Source: CAVSWT01 sp963777515 (GTDB lineage Bacteria; Bacteroidota; Ignavibacteria; Ignavibacteriales; Ignavibacteriaceae). Taken from it: a DNA stretch of 64,000 nucleotides. A program made the position numbers and the translations under genes. The notes below the pieces were generated by a model. It was not told the DNA's origin. It ran no database searches and was given only the letters and a program-made list of their open reading frames with translations. The stretch spans positions 372,001-436,000 of the forward strand of contig CAVZQU010000007.1 in assembly GCA_963777515.1 (NCBI GenBank). The letters run 5' to 3'. Below are positions 52,965-63,859 of this stretch, in pieces. Every line of letters starts with the position of its first letter. The first letter of the stretch is position 1.

Positions 52965-54284
52965 TTAAATGATTCCTTTTTCTTTTAAGATTTTCTCTAT
53001 TGTAACTTCTCCAATTTCCTGAAGCTCATATTTAACCCTGGTTGAAGGTTTATTGATTTTTAGTATCCTTCCCAAATCAATCGGGGTTCCAATTACCACT
53101 GAATCACAATCAGTTTTATTTATTGTTTCTTCCAGATCTTTCATTTGTTTATCTCCGTATCCCATGGCTGGTAACAATATTCCTATTTTAGGATATTTTT
53201 TATAAGTATCTGTAATAGATTTCACTGTAAATGGTCGTGGATCAACTATCTCTGCGGCTCCATAATTCCATGCAGCAACCATTCCTGCTCCATATTCCAT
53301 TTCACCATGAGTTAATGTTGGGCCATCTTCCACAACAAGCACTTTTTTTCCTTTTATCAATTCAGGCTTTTCAACAAATATTGGAGATGCACCTTCAATT
53401 ACTTGTGCTTTTGGATTAGCAATTCTAATATTATCCCTAACTATTTTGATGTTTTCGGGTTTGGCTTCAACTATTTTATTTATTATTACTGCGTCTGCTA
53501 ATCTTAAAGAAGTATTACCTGGATAATAAGTCATTTCATGACCAGGCCTATGAGGATCAACAACAGTAAATGTTAGATCAGATTTATAAAATGGAATATC
53601 ATTATTGCCGCCATCCCAAATTATTATATCTGCTTCCTTTTCAGCTTCAGCAAGAATAGCCCCATAATCAACACCGGCATAAATTACACTACCCATTGCA
53701 ATATGCGGTTCGTATTCTTCCATTTCCTCAATGGTACATTCATGTTTTTTCAGATCCGCCAATGAACCAAATCTTTGAACCTTCTGTTTAACAAGATCAC
53801 CATAAGGCATAGGGTGTCTGATTGAAACAACTTTTTTTCCGGCTTCTTTCAAAACTTTAACTACTTTTCTTGAGGTTTGAGATTTCCCACAGCCGGTTCT
53901 AACAGCAATAATTGATATTACCGGTTTCTTACTTTTAATCATGGTTTCATCAGTTCCTAATAAACGGAATGAAACTCCGGCAGCATTTACAATTGATGCT
54001 TTTGTCATTACATAATTAAAAGGAACATCGGAATAAGAAAAAACTACTTCATCAACTTTTAAATCTTTAATTAATTTAAGAAGATCTTTTTCGTCATAAA
54101 TCTTTATCCCTTTGGGATAAAGTTTCCCGGTAAGTTCATGAGGATAAATCCTTCCGTCAATATTTGGAATTTGAGTGGCGGTAAAAGCTACAACATTATA
54201 ATCTTCATTGTCTCTGAACAGTACATTGAAATTATGAAAGTCACGTCCAGCGGCACCCATAATAAGAACATTTTTTTTAGACAT
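52965..54284 (-). CDS. cyclic 2,3-diphosphoglycerate synthetase-like P-loop protein
   Basis: A 439-residue cytoplasmic protein. It starts KKNVLIMGAAGRDFHNFN, then a P-loop IAVRTGCGKSQTSRKV (about 127-142) and DIIIWDGGNNDIPF, with MVAAWNYGAAEIVDPRPF near the C-terminus. This is the layout of the cpgS-like family. cDPG is a thermoprotectant in methanogens, but most bacterial members are untested, so the substrate here is uncertain. It stands 90 nt before glmS in reading order and may be cotranscribed with it. Confidence 0.75.
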   Translation of the reverse strand: MSKKNVLIMGAAGRDFHNFNVLFRDNEDYNVVAFTATQIPNIDGRIYPHELTGKLYPKGIKIYDEKDLLKLIKDLKVDEVVFSYSDVPFNYVMTKASIVNAAGVSFRLLGTDETMIKSKKPVISIIAVRTGCGKSQTSRKVVKVLKEAGKKVVSIRHPMPYGDLVKQKVQRFGSLADLKKHECTIEEMEEYEPHIAMGSVIYAGVDYGAILAEAEKEADIIIWDGGNNDIPFYKSDLTFTVVDPHRPGHEMTYYPGNTSLRLADAVIINKIVEAKPENIKIVRDNIRIANPKAQVIEGASPIFVEKPELIKGKKVLVVEDGPTLTHGEMEYGAGMVAAWNYGAAEIVDPRPFTVKSITDTYKKYPKIGILLPAMGYGDKQMKDLEETINKTDCDSVVIGTPIDLGRILKINKPSTRVKYELQEIGEVTIEKILKEKGII

Positions 54285-54373
54285 AAATCGTTTCTCCCTG
54301 AATATATTTTTTGTACATATTTTTTACTTAAACTGTTTATCTTTTGGAAACAGTTTTTTGAAATTAAATTTCT

Positions 54374-56206
54374 CTATTCAACAGTAACACTTTTAGCTAA
54401 ATTTCTCGGCTGATCCACATTCAAACCTTTCTTAACTGCAATATGATATGCAAGCAATTGTAAAGGTATAACTGTAAGAATGGGCATAAGCATTCTTATT
54501 GTGTCAGGAATCTTTATTGAATAATCAACAAGTTTATCAATTTCTGAATCATTTTCGCTTGCTATCGCTATAATCTTTCCTTTTCTTGCTCTAACTTCTT
54601 CAATATTGCTAATGATTTTTTCATAAGTTGAGTCTTTAGGTGCAATAAAAACAGCGGGCATATTTTCATCAATTAAAGCAATCGGTCCATGTTTCATTTC
54701 AGCAGCAGGATAACCTTCGGCATGAATGTAAGATATTTCTTTCAGTTTTAATGCTCCTTCCAAAGCAACCGGAAAGTTATATCCTCTTCCCAGGTAAAGG
54801 AAATTCTTTGCATTGACAAATTGATCTGCAATCTGTTCAATTTGATCATTCAATTTTAAAATCCTCGAAATCTTATCCGGCAGCATTTGAAGTTCATTCG
54901 CTATAGTTTGGCCATCTACCTTACTCATACTTTTTTTACGTGCAATTGCAAGTGTGATTAAAGCAAGAACAATTAACTGCGAAGTAAATGCTTTTGTTGA
55001 AGCAACACCTATCTCCGGACCAGCGTGAGTATAAACACCAGCAAGACTTTCGCGTGCTATTGAACTTCCAACTACATTACAAATACCAAATACCATGGCA
55101 CCTTTATTTTTTGCTTCTTTCATAGCTGCTAAAGTGTCTGCAGTTTCACCACTTTGAGTGATAAAGAATATTGTATCATCCTTACTCACAATAGGATTTC
55201 GATATCTGAACTCTGAAGCGTACTCGACTTCGGTTGGAATTCTAGCAAACTGTTCAAACATATATTCTCCAACCAGACCTGAATGCCAAGATGTTCCACA
55301 AGCAGTTATTATAATTCTTTTTGAGTCTGCAATTTTATCAATAACATTTTCAAGTCCTCCAAGCTTGCTTGTTCCTTCTTCAACTAAGATTCTTCCGCGC
55401 ATAGAATTAGTAATGGATTCTGGTTGCTCCATTATTTCCTTAAGCATAAAATGAGCATAACCTCCTTTATCAATTTCGTCAAGGGTCATGCTTATTTCAA
55501 AAATTTCTTTCTCTATGTCATTATCATGTATGGTTTTAGCTATGTATTTATCTTTATGAATTTCAACTAATTCGCCATCTTCTAAATATATAACTTGTTT
55601 TGTATGTGCTAATATTGCAGATACATCTGAAGCAATAAAATTTTCTCCTTCTCCAATTCCAATTACAAGCGGTGAACCTTTTCTGGCTGCAATTAATTTA
55701 TCCGGTTCTTCTTCATACACTACGGCTATACCATATGTCCCTTCAACTTCGTTCAAAGCCATTCTTACAGATTTAAAAAGTGTGTGTCCTCTTTTTAAGA
55801 AGCTGTCTATTAAGTGTGGCAATACCTCGGAATCTGTTTCAGTTAAAAATTGATAGCCTAATTTTTTCAAACCGGTTCTTAATGTTTGGTAATTTTCAAT
55901 GATACCGTTATGAATTACACATAAAGTTTTATCACTATTGAAATGCGGATGTGCGTTGATTTCATTTGGTGCACCATGGGTTGCCCATCTGGTATGCCCA
56001 ATTCCTATAGATGAGGTAAAATTTGTTTTATCTAATTTATCCTGAAGTAAAGAAACTTTACCTTTATTTTTTACTATTCGTGTCCCGTCATTAGTTAATA
56101 TCGCAACCCCGGCTGAATCATATCCCCTGTATTCTAGTCTTTTTAAGCCGTTTATTAAGATAGGAATGCAATTTTTATCACCAATGTATCCAACAATTCC
56201 ACACAT
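54374..56206 (-). CDS. glmS: glutamine-fructose-6-phosphate aminotransferase
   Basis: A 610-residue enzyme that makes glucosamine-6-phosphate. The N-terminal glutaminase nucleophile is Cys2 (MCGIVGYIGD), with GIGHTRWATHG following. Two SIS domains contain TACGTSWHSG and ITQSGETADTLAA, and the C-terminus ends QPRNLAKSVTVE as in GlmS. No glmS ribozyme is visible in the 117-nt upstream gap. Confidence 0.97.
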   Translation of the reverse strand: MCGIVGYIGDKNCIPILINGLKRLEYRGYDSAGVAILTNDGTRIVKNKGKVSLLQDKLDKTNFTSSIGIGHTRWATHGAPNEINAHPHFNSDKTLCVIHNGIIENYQTLRTGLKKLGYQFLTETDSEVLPHLIDSFLKRGHTLFKSVRMALNEVEGTYGIAVVYEEEPDKLIAARKGSPLVIGIGEGENFIASDVSAILAHTKQVIYLEDGELVEIHKDKYIAKTIHDNDIEKEIFEISMTLDEIDKGGYAHFMLKEIMEQPESITNSMRGRILVEEGTSKLGGLENVIDKIADSKRIIITACGTSWHSGLVGEYMFEQFARIPTEVEYASEFRYRNPIVSKDDTIFFITQSGETADTLAAMKEAKNKGAMVFGICNVVGSSIARESLAGVYTHAGPEIGVASTKAFTSQLIVLALITLAIARKKSMSKVDGQTIANELQMLPDKISRILKLNDQIEQIADQFVNAKNFLYLGRGYNFPVALEGALKLKEISYIHAEGYPAAEMKHGPIALIDENMPAVFIAPKDSTYEKIISNIEEVRARKGKIIAIASENDSEIDKLVDYSIKIPDTIRMLMPILTVIPLQLLAYHIAVKKGLNVDQPRNLAKSVTVE

Positions 56207-56323
56207 TTCTTTTACCTTTTGATTTTTTGAAAGAAGCTAAAAAACAAAAATGGTGCCTAATTGATATGTAAATAATTAAGCAAATAGGGAATGTTTTTTA
56301 ATTGAAATTTCATATTGAGAAAA

Positions 56324-59300
56324 CTATTTAACTTTCGCCAATTTCTCCGTTGCTGTCTTAACAATTCCATTATTTTTATACACAATTTTGTAAAAATATA
56401 AGCCATTTGCAACCTCATCTCCATCCTGATCCCTCCCATTCCAATAAAATTTATTTAAACCAATATCTAGTTTTGAAGTAGGTATTGAAATGTCTCTAAT
56501 TAACCTTCCAGCGACTGTATAAATTTTAATAAAAAGTTCTTCCGGCACCTGTGTCCCTCTAAGTTCAAAAGTAAAATATGTAGCATCCTTAAATGGATTA
56601 GGAATATTAAAAATGTTTTTAATATCATTTTCGATATATGTATAAAAAATAATTCGGTAAGAAGTAGTATCAGAATAATTGCCGGACGCATCTCTTGCTA
56701 AAACTTCAAGAACATTTTTACCGTCTTTAAGTTGCGGATTCCATTCAATTATAGATTTAGAATTCGGATAAGGTATATATGAATAATTAATATCCGGTTC
56801 TGAAAAACTCAAAGGTTCATTGTTATAAATTAACGTGAAGAAACTTGTATCTAAAGGAAGCGGACTGTTATCCTCAAGTGTAATTAATATTTTTGGATGT
56901 GATGACACAACATCACCATTTAAAATTTCTTTCCCGTCAAATGTAACCTGCATTTTCGGATTGCTTGAATCTCTTGCTACATAAAAGTCTTTTTTAATTA
57001 TATTATTAACCATAAAGTATTCAGGCGTTTCTGTTTCGGCAACAACCTTCATTTCATTATTTAATAAAAAACGTGTAGTAGGGATTGTATTATTTATTAT
57101 AGTGGAACTATCTTTAGGAACAGAAACTGTATAACTAAAATATGCAGAATCTGAAGAAGTAGTATCGGATACATTTAAATAATATTTTACATTCAGATTT
57201 GGAACATTCAAATCTCCGATATTTCTTATTTTTAAACTTGACTCAATTGGCAATCCTTGAAGAATCGTATCTGGGGAAAATGTAAAATTATTTTTTGATA
57301 AAACAATTTCTGCTGGATTTTGATAAGAGACATTTAAGCTTTTAAATTGAAGTGGATTTGAACTTCCGTATGTTGAATCAACAAAATTAAATTTCGCTCT
57401 AATGTAATTATATTTATTTGGATCAACACTTGAAATATCAAAATCATCTTGAAGATTATCTTGCAAAACATCCCAGTTGCCATTATTTTTATTTAATCCT
57501 TCTAAGCTTGCCGAGTATGTTCCGCCTGCTCCAGTCGCATCTATACTATAACTAATGTTGTTCCATTCTGATGCCGGGCCGATTGCTGGAGAAATAACAC
57601 TACCGCTTGCATCTTTATATCTACCGGCAAATTTGAAAATTTTAGGAGTAAAACCTGATCTAAAAACTGAAGAGTAAACAAAATCATTTTGCCAATCATA
57701 ACACCATGCATAAAATCCTTGATAAGGTTCATAAGAAAACCACTCTTGTTCAAATGCGCCATTCAACAAATTATATCGTCTGATAAAACCAGATTCATAA
57801 TTTTCATAAGCATATAAATAACTATCGGCGACGAAGAATCCAGTAAACCCAACATAGCTGTTACCAGATAAAGTTATATCATTTTGTATTCTCTGCCAAT
57901 TATTTGAGGGATTAAATATTCTTAAAATATATTTCATCTGGCCCAACGTATCCCGCCTGGTCAAATTGTATACATATTTTCCATCAGAGGTTAAAAAGAA
58001 GGATCCGTCTTTAGTCTTTGCATTTTCATTAAGCAATCCATCCGGGATCGAAACCCTACTAGTGTCTCCGGTTTCGGGATTTATTTTTAACAGAGATTTA
58101 TAATCTCCTGTTGCTGCATATAAATTGCCATCACTGTGATAAAACATTGTATGCCAAATTTTTGCGCTTACATTTGGTATACTTCCATAATTTTGACCGA
58201 CAACAGTTCCGTTAAGCCCAGTTCCCAATTTATAGATTTTACTAGGTCCAGAATTATTAAAATATGCCATGCTTGCAAAATATATATATTTGCCGTCAGT
58301 AGTTATACTAGAAAGGTTATTTACATCAGAAGGTAAAGTTAAGTCAATCTTTGATATAAATTTTTCTGTGGACGGATGAGGAGGTGAATATTTTGTATTT
58401 AACAAAAGACTTTTTAATGAATCTGAGTAAACAATATTAGAAAGTTGAAACATCTTTAATTGTTTTTTATTGACATTATATCCATTCTTATTAGTTGCAT
58501 TTATTTCAAAAGTCCTTGTTTTACTCCAAGTACTTGAATCTTTTCCATTATTAATTCTTGCTCTCCAAAAATATATACCATTCGAAAGATTTGGAGATTT
58601 CCATTCCAACAATCCACTACTTGGTTTAATTTGACCAGAAGAAATTAATGGGTTGTTAAAATTTAGTGATGTGTCAATTTCTATGAAGTAAGATAAATCC
58701 AAATTCAAATAGTCGCCATTATCAATCATAAGAAAATCAATTGAATTATTCGAACTAAGACTTCCATCAATTGGTTTAACTATATTTGGTTCTCCCAAAT
58801 CATATACTGCAAATGATGCTGAAGTTTCATTATCAGAATAATCAACTTCAGGAATTGCATTGGTTTCATTAATTTTTGTTGTTAATGTATACAATCCGCC
58901 CCTTTTGGGAATCCACGAAAAGATTACAGAATCTTTTTCTTTAAAACTGGCAAATTTATGCTCTCCAACTTTATATGATGTATCTGATGATGACGCATAT
59001 AGTTCCAATACAACTGAATCTGGTTGAAAGATAATACCATAATTATTAACATTAACTTTTACTTTTATAGTGTCGGTTGTTAAAGGATTTTCTGGATTTA
59101 TTGAAATATCATTTTGATTAACAACAAAATCAGGTTTATCCGGAATAGCTAATTTTAAAACCGGATCGCCAAACAAAGTTAGTAAAGCAACTTGACTAGA
59201 ATTATAGATACCTAAACTCCCTAAACGTATTTTTGAATCCAAAATGGCTTTTCCCGAAATGCTCTCTTTCTTATTAAATGTCACATCATAAAATATTTTA

Positions 59301-62047
59301 TTTATATACTTTCCTGTCTCCCACCAGGTTAACCCGGAACTTCCCCAAAATGCAATACAACCTTTACCAGGAACCTTCAAGAACTTTTCACCAAAAGCAT
59401 CCTGGTTATCAAAATGCGCGGTGTAACAAGTTACGCTGCTTATAAAAGGAAGTTTCTCTCCATTATTTAATTCATAAATATCATCATTTAAGAAAACCAA
59501 ATCCCATTGAGCACTGCCGCCATGTCCATAATAATTTGCCATAACAGCACCTTGATTGAAACCAGCTCGAATTTCGGGGCCTTCACCCTTAAATGGATAT
59601 TGTGCTGGTTTATTTGGATATCTAAAAACTTTTGTAGCTGTCAACCCGTTTGGAGTCAAATATGAGCTTTCCAATAGTAGGCACTCATCATTAAAATTAT
59701 GATTTAGCTCATCAGCATTATTTTGCCCGGAAGCAATTAGAAGCACATTCTGCTTCCATTTCTTTGAGTTATCACCAGGATATGAACTTAATTTTTGGAT
59801 TATCACTTCGCCCTCAGCTACTGTTTCAATAGATATTCTTCCGATCGCAAGGTCCGGCACTAAATCATTACCACTTACTGTTACTATATTATTATCGCTT
59901 GCCGACTGTCCGTATGTATAAGCGTGATATGGAATTGAAGGTATAAAGTTAGGGCGGCTATCTTTTAGTATATGACGGTAATCATAGCTCATATCTCCAA
60001 TTAAAACCACATAGGTTGGAGCCGGTGACTGCCAGTTTTCAAAAGCATATTTAACAAATTTCTGAAGAGCGAAAGGGTCTAATAATCCACCGGAAAATTC
60101 GTCATAAATATCCCGAATTTGGACAATTTTAATTCTGGGATTTTGAATAGAAGTATCAGGAAAGTCTTTAGTTCTCAAATCGTAAAGCTGCTGTGCGATA
60201 TTCAAAAATTTTTCATGAGTGATGATTATGTAATCAGCTCCATTTGCCGTATTTCTTAAGTCTGAAATATGATTATCTTTAACTATGGAATCAGGCTGCA
60301 AAAAATAATCTTCAGCAGTACAAAAAAATTCAGTTGTATCCTGAACATCATACATGAATATGGTACTCCCATAACTATCATGTGTTATATTAGCATTTTT
60401 AATTATTTCCCCATTTTGAGGAATAAATATTTTCATATCATTTTCAGTCCAGCTAAAAACATTATATCTAGTTTTACCATAATATCCAGGGGAACTTCTA
60501 AACATAAAATGATTACCATCGGACCTTAACTGTCGCCAATATTCAATTTCAAACCAATTAACTCTTATTTCATCCGATTTTGTTGATGATGGATTTTGCG
60601 GATCTGGCGGAATATCACCGTACGCAGCTACTTGAAAATTATTTGTTGAATAAAGATGAATTTCATTTGTATTAATTTTAGTAGTAAATGTTGCCGCAGT
60701 TGGCCCATCCCAGGTAAACGTTCCAATGGGTTGTGAGGTTAATGATACTTTCACTTTATGATCTGGATTGACACGATCATTATACGTCATGCCGTGCATA
60801 TTTACTCTAATAGTTATATCTAAAGAATCTTCACGTCTTTTTAGAGGAGGTGGAAAGCTAACAGTAAAAAAATTTAAAAGCGTTCCATTTTGACCGGAAG
60901 ATTTTCCCCAATACCAATAATCACGTTTATCATCTAAAGCATGCCCTAATCGTTCGTACAAAGAATCTTTTTCATAATGAATAACTTCATATGAAGATTT
61001 GAAATCATGGACCCAGTTTTTAGCTGTGCCATCAATACTTTTATAACGCATTCCAGAAGTGTCAGCTTCATAAGAAAACCAATAAACATTGGAGAGATTA
61101 TAAATATTTTGCCAGCAATAAGGAGTTGCTTTGGGAGGATAGCCTACAAATTCAATGTAATCTCCGCTGTCAAAAACATTATTAGAATCTGCATCCTTTA
61201 CATAAATTGGGATTTCCTTTTCGTCATTAAATAATTGAAATTTATTTATTGATACATTTTGAACAGGCAAACCAGCATTAACCAGATACTCATAGGATAA
61301 TCTGTATACACCTTTTTCTTTTAAATAGATCTTATAATAGTTCTTTTGTGGATTATACCAGTAATCATTTGTTATTACCTTTGCAAAATTTTTATATGAT
61401 TTGCTAACCCAACCTTTTGCTTCTTTATAATTAACTACTGTAGATTTTAATAATTGAGAGTCTGTTTCATCATTTATTGAATGATAACTAGCAATTCCTG
61501 GCTGCGTTGAATTGTAATTAATTCTAATTGTGAGTTTTTCATTCTTAATTAATTCTCTTGTTACCGGGTTGAACTGATAAGGATAAACACTTAAAGTTAT
61601 AATTCTTGAAAACCTAAAGACAAAATCATCTGATATTTTAGAGTTAATCTGAGGGAAAAATTTATTTGTTTGATAGATTTCTTTCTGAAATGATTCCGGT
61701 TTAGTTCCGTCAATTAATGAATCGGCAAAAGGGGCGATAAACTTGTTTGTAAATGATTTTTTTTCAGAATTAACTATCAATAAAGTAGGGTTTGAAGATC
61801 TTGGGACACCAATATTTACACTAACAGCAGGTAAGTCCGGTTCACCGATTTTTGATGCAGATTGTTCATCGCTTTTGACAGTAGAAAAAGTCTTTCCATT
61901 AATGTTTTTATCTATTAAAGGGAAATTATTTTTAAAGTTAAATTCTATAATTATATGGTCAGATTTTGATTCTAAAACCTTGTATGATTGTCCCCATATA
62001 TGTGAGCAAGCAATAATCAGGATCAATAAAAAGTATTTAAAACTCAT
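56324..62047 (-). CDS. porU: type IX secretion sortase PorU (C25 gingipain-like peptidase)
   Basis: A 1907-residue protein with a signal peptide (ending HIWGQ). The gingipain-type C25 peptidase domain has catalytic His842 in YYGHGGSAQW and Cys874 in VTCYTAHFD. CARDB/Ig-like modules follow, then a long beta-propeller-like stretch (about 1200-1600), and a FlgD-like Ig tail (NIPNPFKDATYFTFELRG...NGLYFYKIVYKNNG). PorU removes the C-terminal domain of T9SS cargo and attaches cargo to the surface. The length is greater than in Porphyromonas, as in Ignavibacteria-type relatives. A secreted C25 protease is the alternative. Confidence 0.78.
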   Translation of the reverse strand: MSFKYFLLILIIACSHIWGQSYKVLESKSDHIIIEFNFKNNFPLIDKNINGKTFSTVKSDEQSASKIGEPDLPAVSVNIGVPRSSNPTLLIVNSEKKSFTNKFIAPFADSLIDGTKPESFQKEIYQTNKFFPQINSKISDDFVFRFSRIITLSVYPYQFNPVTRELIKNEKLTIRINYNSTQPGIASYHSINDETDSQLLKSTVVNYKEAKGWVSKSYKNFAKVITNDYWYNPQKNYYKIYLKEKGVYRLSYEYLVNAGLPVQNVSINKFQLFNDEKEIPIYVKDADSNNVFDSGDYIEFVGYPPKATPYCWQNIYNLSNVYWFSYEADTSGMRYKSIDGTAKNWVHDFKSSYEVIHYEKDSLYERLGHALDDKRDYWYWGKSSGQNGTLLNFFTVSFPPPLKRREDSLDITIRVNMHGMTYNDRVNPDHKVKVSLTSQPIGTFTWDGPTAATFTTKINTNEIHLYSTNNFQVAAYGDIPPDPQNPSSTKSDEIRVNWFEIEYWRQLRSDGNHFMFRSSPGYYGKTRYNVFSWTENDMKIFIPQNGEIIKNANITHDSYGSTIFMYDVQDTTEFFCTAEDYFLQPDSIVKDNHISDLRNTANGADYIIITHEKFLNIAQQLYDLRTKDFPDTSIQNPRIKIVQIRDIYDEFSGGLLDPFALQKFVKYAFENWQSPAPTYVVLIGDMSYDYRHILKDSRPNFIPSIPYHAYTYGQSASDNNIVTVSGNDLVPDLAIGRISIETVAEGEVIIQKLSSYPGDNSKKWKQNVLLIASGQNNADELNHNFNDECLLLESSYLTPNGLTATKVFRYPNKPAQYPFKGEGPEIRAGFNQGAVMANYYGHGGSAQWDLVFLNDDIYELNNGEKLPFISSVTCYTAHFDNQDAFGEKFLKVPGKGCIAFWGSSGLTWWETGKYINKIFYDVTFNKKESISGKAILDSKIRLGSLGIYNSSQVALLTLFGDPVLKLAIPDKPDFVVNQNDISINPENPLTTDTIKVKVNVNNYGIIFQPDSVVLELYASSSDTSYKVGEHKFASFKEKDSVIFSWIPKRGGLYTLTTKINETNAIPEVDYSDNETSASFAVYDLGEPNIVKPIDGSLSSNNSIDFLMIDNGDYLNLDLSYFIEIDTSLNFNNPLISSGQIKPSSGLLEWKSPNLSNGIYFWRARINNGKDSSTWSKTRTFEINATNKNGYNVNKKQLKMFQLSNIVYSDSLKSLLLNTKYSPPHPSTEKFISKIDLTLPSDVNNLSSITTDGKYIYFASMAYFNNSGPSKIYKLGTGLNGTVVGQNYGSIPNVSAKIWHTMFYHSDGNLYAATGDYKSLLKINPETGDTSRVSIPDGLLNENAKTKDGSFFLTSDGKYVYNLTRRDTLGQMKYILRIFNPSNNWQRIQNDITLSGNSYVGFTGFFVADSYLYAYENYESGFIRRYNLLNGAFEQEWFSYEPYQGFYAWCYDWQNDFVYSSVFRSGFTPKIFKFAGRYKDASGSVISPAIGPASEWNNISYSIDATGAGGTYSASLEGLNKNNGNWDVLQDNLQDDFDISSVDPNKYNYIRAKFNFVDSTYGSSNPLQFKSLNVSYQNPAEIVLSKNNFTFSPDTILQGLPIESSLKIRNIGDLNVPNLNVKYYLNVSDTTSSDSAYFSYTVSVPKDSSTIINNTIPTTRFLLNNEMKVVAETETPEYFMVNNIIKKDFYVARDSSNPKMQVTFDGKEILNGDVVSSHPKILITLEDNSPLPLDTSFFTLIYNNEPLSFSEPDINYSYIPYPNSKSIIEWNPQLKDGKNVLEVLARDASGNYSDTTSYRIIFYTYIENDIKNIFNIPNPFKDATYFTFELRGTQVPEELFIKIYTVAGRLIRDISIPTSKLDIGLNKFYWNGRDQDGDEVANGLYFYKIVYKNNGIVKTATEKLAKVK

Positions 62048-62161
62048 TAAAAACCTTTTTCAAATTCAGTTCATAACATAGATTTTTGAACGCTATGGAA
62101 CAAGGGGGAAAAATTGCCAAGACGCATTTTTACAAACACTTATGAGCTATATATCTCTCAA

Positions 62162-63856
62162 TTATTCAAAATTCAACTTGATAGAAGTCCAAAAATTATT
62201 ATCATTAGAAATTACATTTTCAGAAGAATACCTTTGGTGCTGAAATACGAAATCAAAATATATTCCGTAAGTCAATTCCCATTCAAAATTAAAATTAATA
62301 TAGTCTTTAACTTCCCTTATTCCATCTAATAAGTAAGCAAAAGGAGAATCTTCACTTCTATAATTTTGCAGATCATCTCCACCTACATTTTTTATTAAAT
62401 TCCCACTTCCATCATAAATATTTCTGCCGTGAAGCTGATGTTCATATTTAATTCCTGCAGATATTTGGGAAGTAAATCGATAATCAAGTTGTAACGAAAA
62501 TAATGTAGAATTCGGCTGTAAATTTGAACCAAGCAGATATCCATTTGTAGTGTAGGTTAAATCAGCGTATCCTCCCGGATGAGAAAAGATATACGGTCTA
62601 AGTTGTATATATTCAATTCTGAAAATCATATTATCAGGCAAAATTGGCTCAGTAAAAAAACCTCCTATTTGCCAGGCGGTACCATTGTTACTCCCGGCCC
62701 ATTCACCTTTAAATAATCTTTTAAAGTTTATATCGTCAAACATAATTGACGAATTTAATTCTAAACCATCAGTAAATAAAAATCTTCCGTCAAAAGTTAG
62801 AAACGAGTTGTCAAGATCATTCATCGACCTCTGTGCTGACTCCCAGAATAAAAACGGATTTAAATACGCTAATTCAAACGGACGATTGGAATATATTACT
62901 GATTGTGAAACACCAAGATTTAATGAAGTTATTGGATTGTAATTCAACCTGCTGATTGCTACATACTTTGCCGGCTTAGTTCGTATATCTAAATTTAATG
63001 AATCAACATGAAAATCAATTCTTGGATGGACCAGCCAGCCATGAATAAAAGAATAACTCAAAGTTTTATAAGCGATGTTAAATTTAACAAAATCAAATAT
63101 GGGAGGATTATTTCCGAGCTGCAGTTTATTAGTATATCCTGTCCCCCATAAAATTCTTTCCCTTCCAAGCTGAAGATTTAATATTCCTTTTTCAAATCGT
63201 AAATATCCTTCTGTGTTGTCAAAATTATTCAAGCCTGTGTTGTTGAAAGTAAAACTCTGTTCAACTCTTTGATCCAATCTTGCAACATTACGATTACCCA
63301 TTTCTATTCCGTTAGTAGCTTTTACGTAAAATCCGAACCAACCATCATAAGAACCTCTTGCAATTCCTCCAAAATCAAATAGGAATGAGTTATTTTTAAA
63401 ACCGGAACTGTATATATATTTGTATTCTACCGATGGTTCTATACTGAAATTAATTAATGAATCGTTAAAAGAATATAAGTGCTTTTGCATATCTTCTGTT
63501 AGATTATTAAGAAAATCAGACGGGAATTTATCAAAGAGATCTAATGCAGCGTTTTCCAATTTATTAGGAGGATAAATTTTTTCTTCCATTCTCTCCAAAA
63601 ATTCAAAATCAACTTTCGATAATTTTGATTTGTTTTTTCCAATTTCGTTAAGCAATTCAATAATCTTTTTTCTTGATAATGGAATGACCACATCATTATA
63701 ATTTTTAATAACGCCTTGTACTTGCATTTTTTTTAAAAATAAATAAACCGGATGACCGGCAGGAATATTCTCAATTTGTGAATAAAGAAATATTTGATAT
63801 GACCAGATAGATAATAATACGAATGAAATTATTTTTAAAAATGAAATCTGTCTCAT
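62162..63856 (-). CDS. Wzi-like capsule-assembly outer membrane barrel protein
   Basis: I prefer ATG 63856 over the TTG at 63859; neither has a good Shine-Dalgarno sequence. This gives 564 residues: a signal peptide (ending LYSQ), a helical N-terminal domain with PAGHPVYLFLKKM, and a large beta barrel whose motif LQLGRERILWGTGY is typical of capsule-assembly Wzi proteins. It ends in Phe-Glu. It may anchor surface polysaccharide. It precedes porU by 114 nt on the same strand, possibly linking glycan anchoring to T9SS sorting. Confidence 0.72.
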   Translation of the reverse strand: MRQISFLKIISFVLLSIWSYQIFLYSQIENIPAGHPVYLFLKKMQVQGVIKNYNDVVIPLSRKKIIELLNEIGKNKSKLSKVDFEFLERMEEKIYPPNKLENAALDLFDKFPSDFLNNLTEDMQKHLYSFNDSLINFSIEPSVEYKYIYSSGFKNNSFLFDFGGIARGSYDGWFGFYVKATNGIEMGNRNVARLDQRVEQSFTFNNTGLNNFDNTEGYLRFEKGILNLQLGRERILWGTGYTNKLQLGNNPPIFDFVKFNIAYKTLSYSFIHGWLVHPRIDFHVDSLNLDIRTKPAKYVAISRLNYNPITSLNLGVSQSVIYSNRPFELAYLNPFLFWESAQRSMNDLDNSFLTFDGRFLFTDGLELNSSIMFDDINFKRLFKGEWAGSNNGTAWQIGGFFTEPILPDNMIFRIEYIQLRPYIFSHPGGYADLTYTTNGYLLGSNLQPNSTLFSLQLDYRFTSQISAGIKYEHQLHGRNIYDGSGNLIKNVGGDDLQNYRSEDSPFAYLLDGIREVKDYINFNFEWELTYGIYFDFVFQHQRYSSENVISNDNNFWTSIKLNFE

Positions 63857-63859
63857 CAA

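Noticed and set aside
56207..56323. glmS ribozyme upstream of glmS
   Set aside because: The 117-nt gap has no conserved ribozyme core and is too short for the element.
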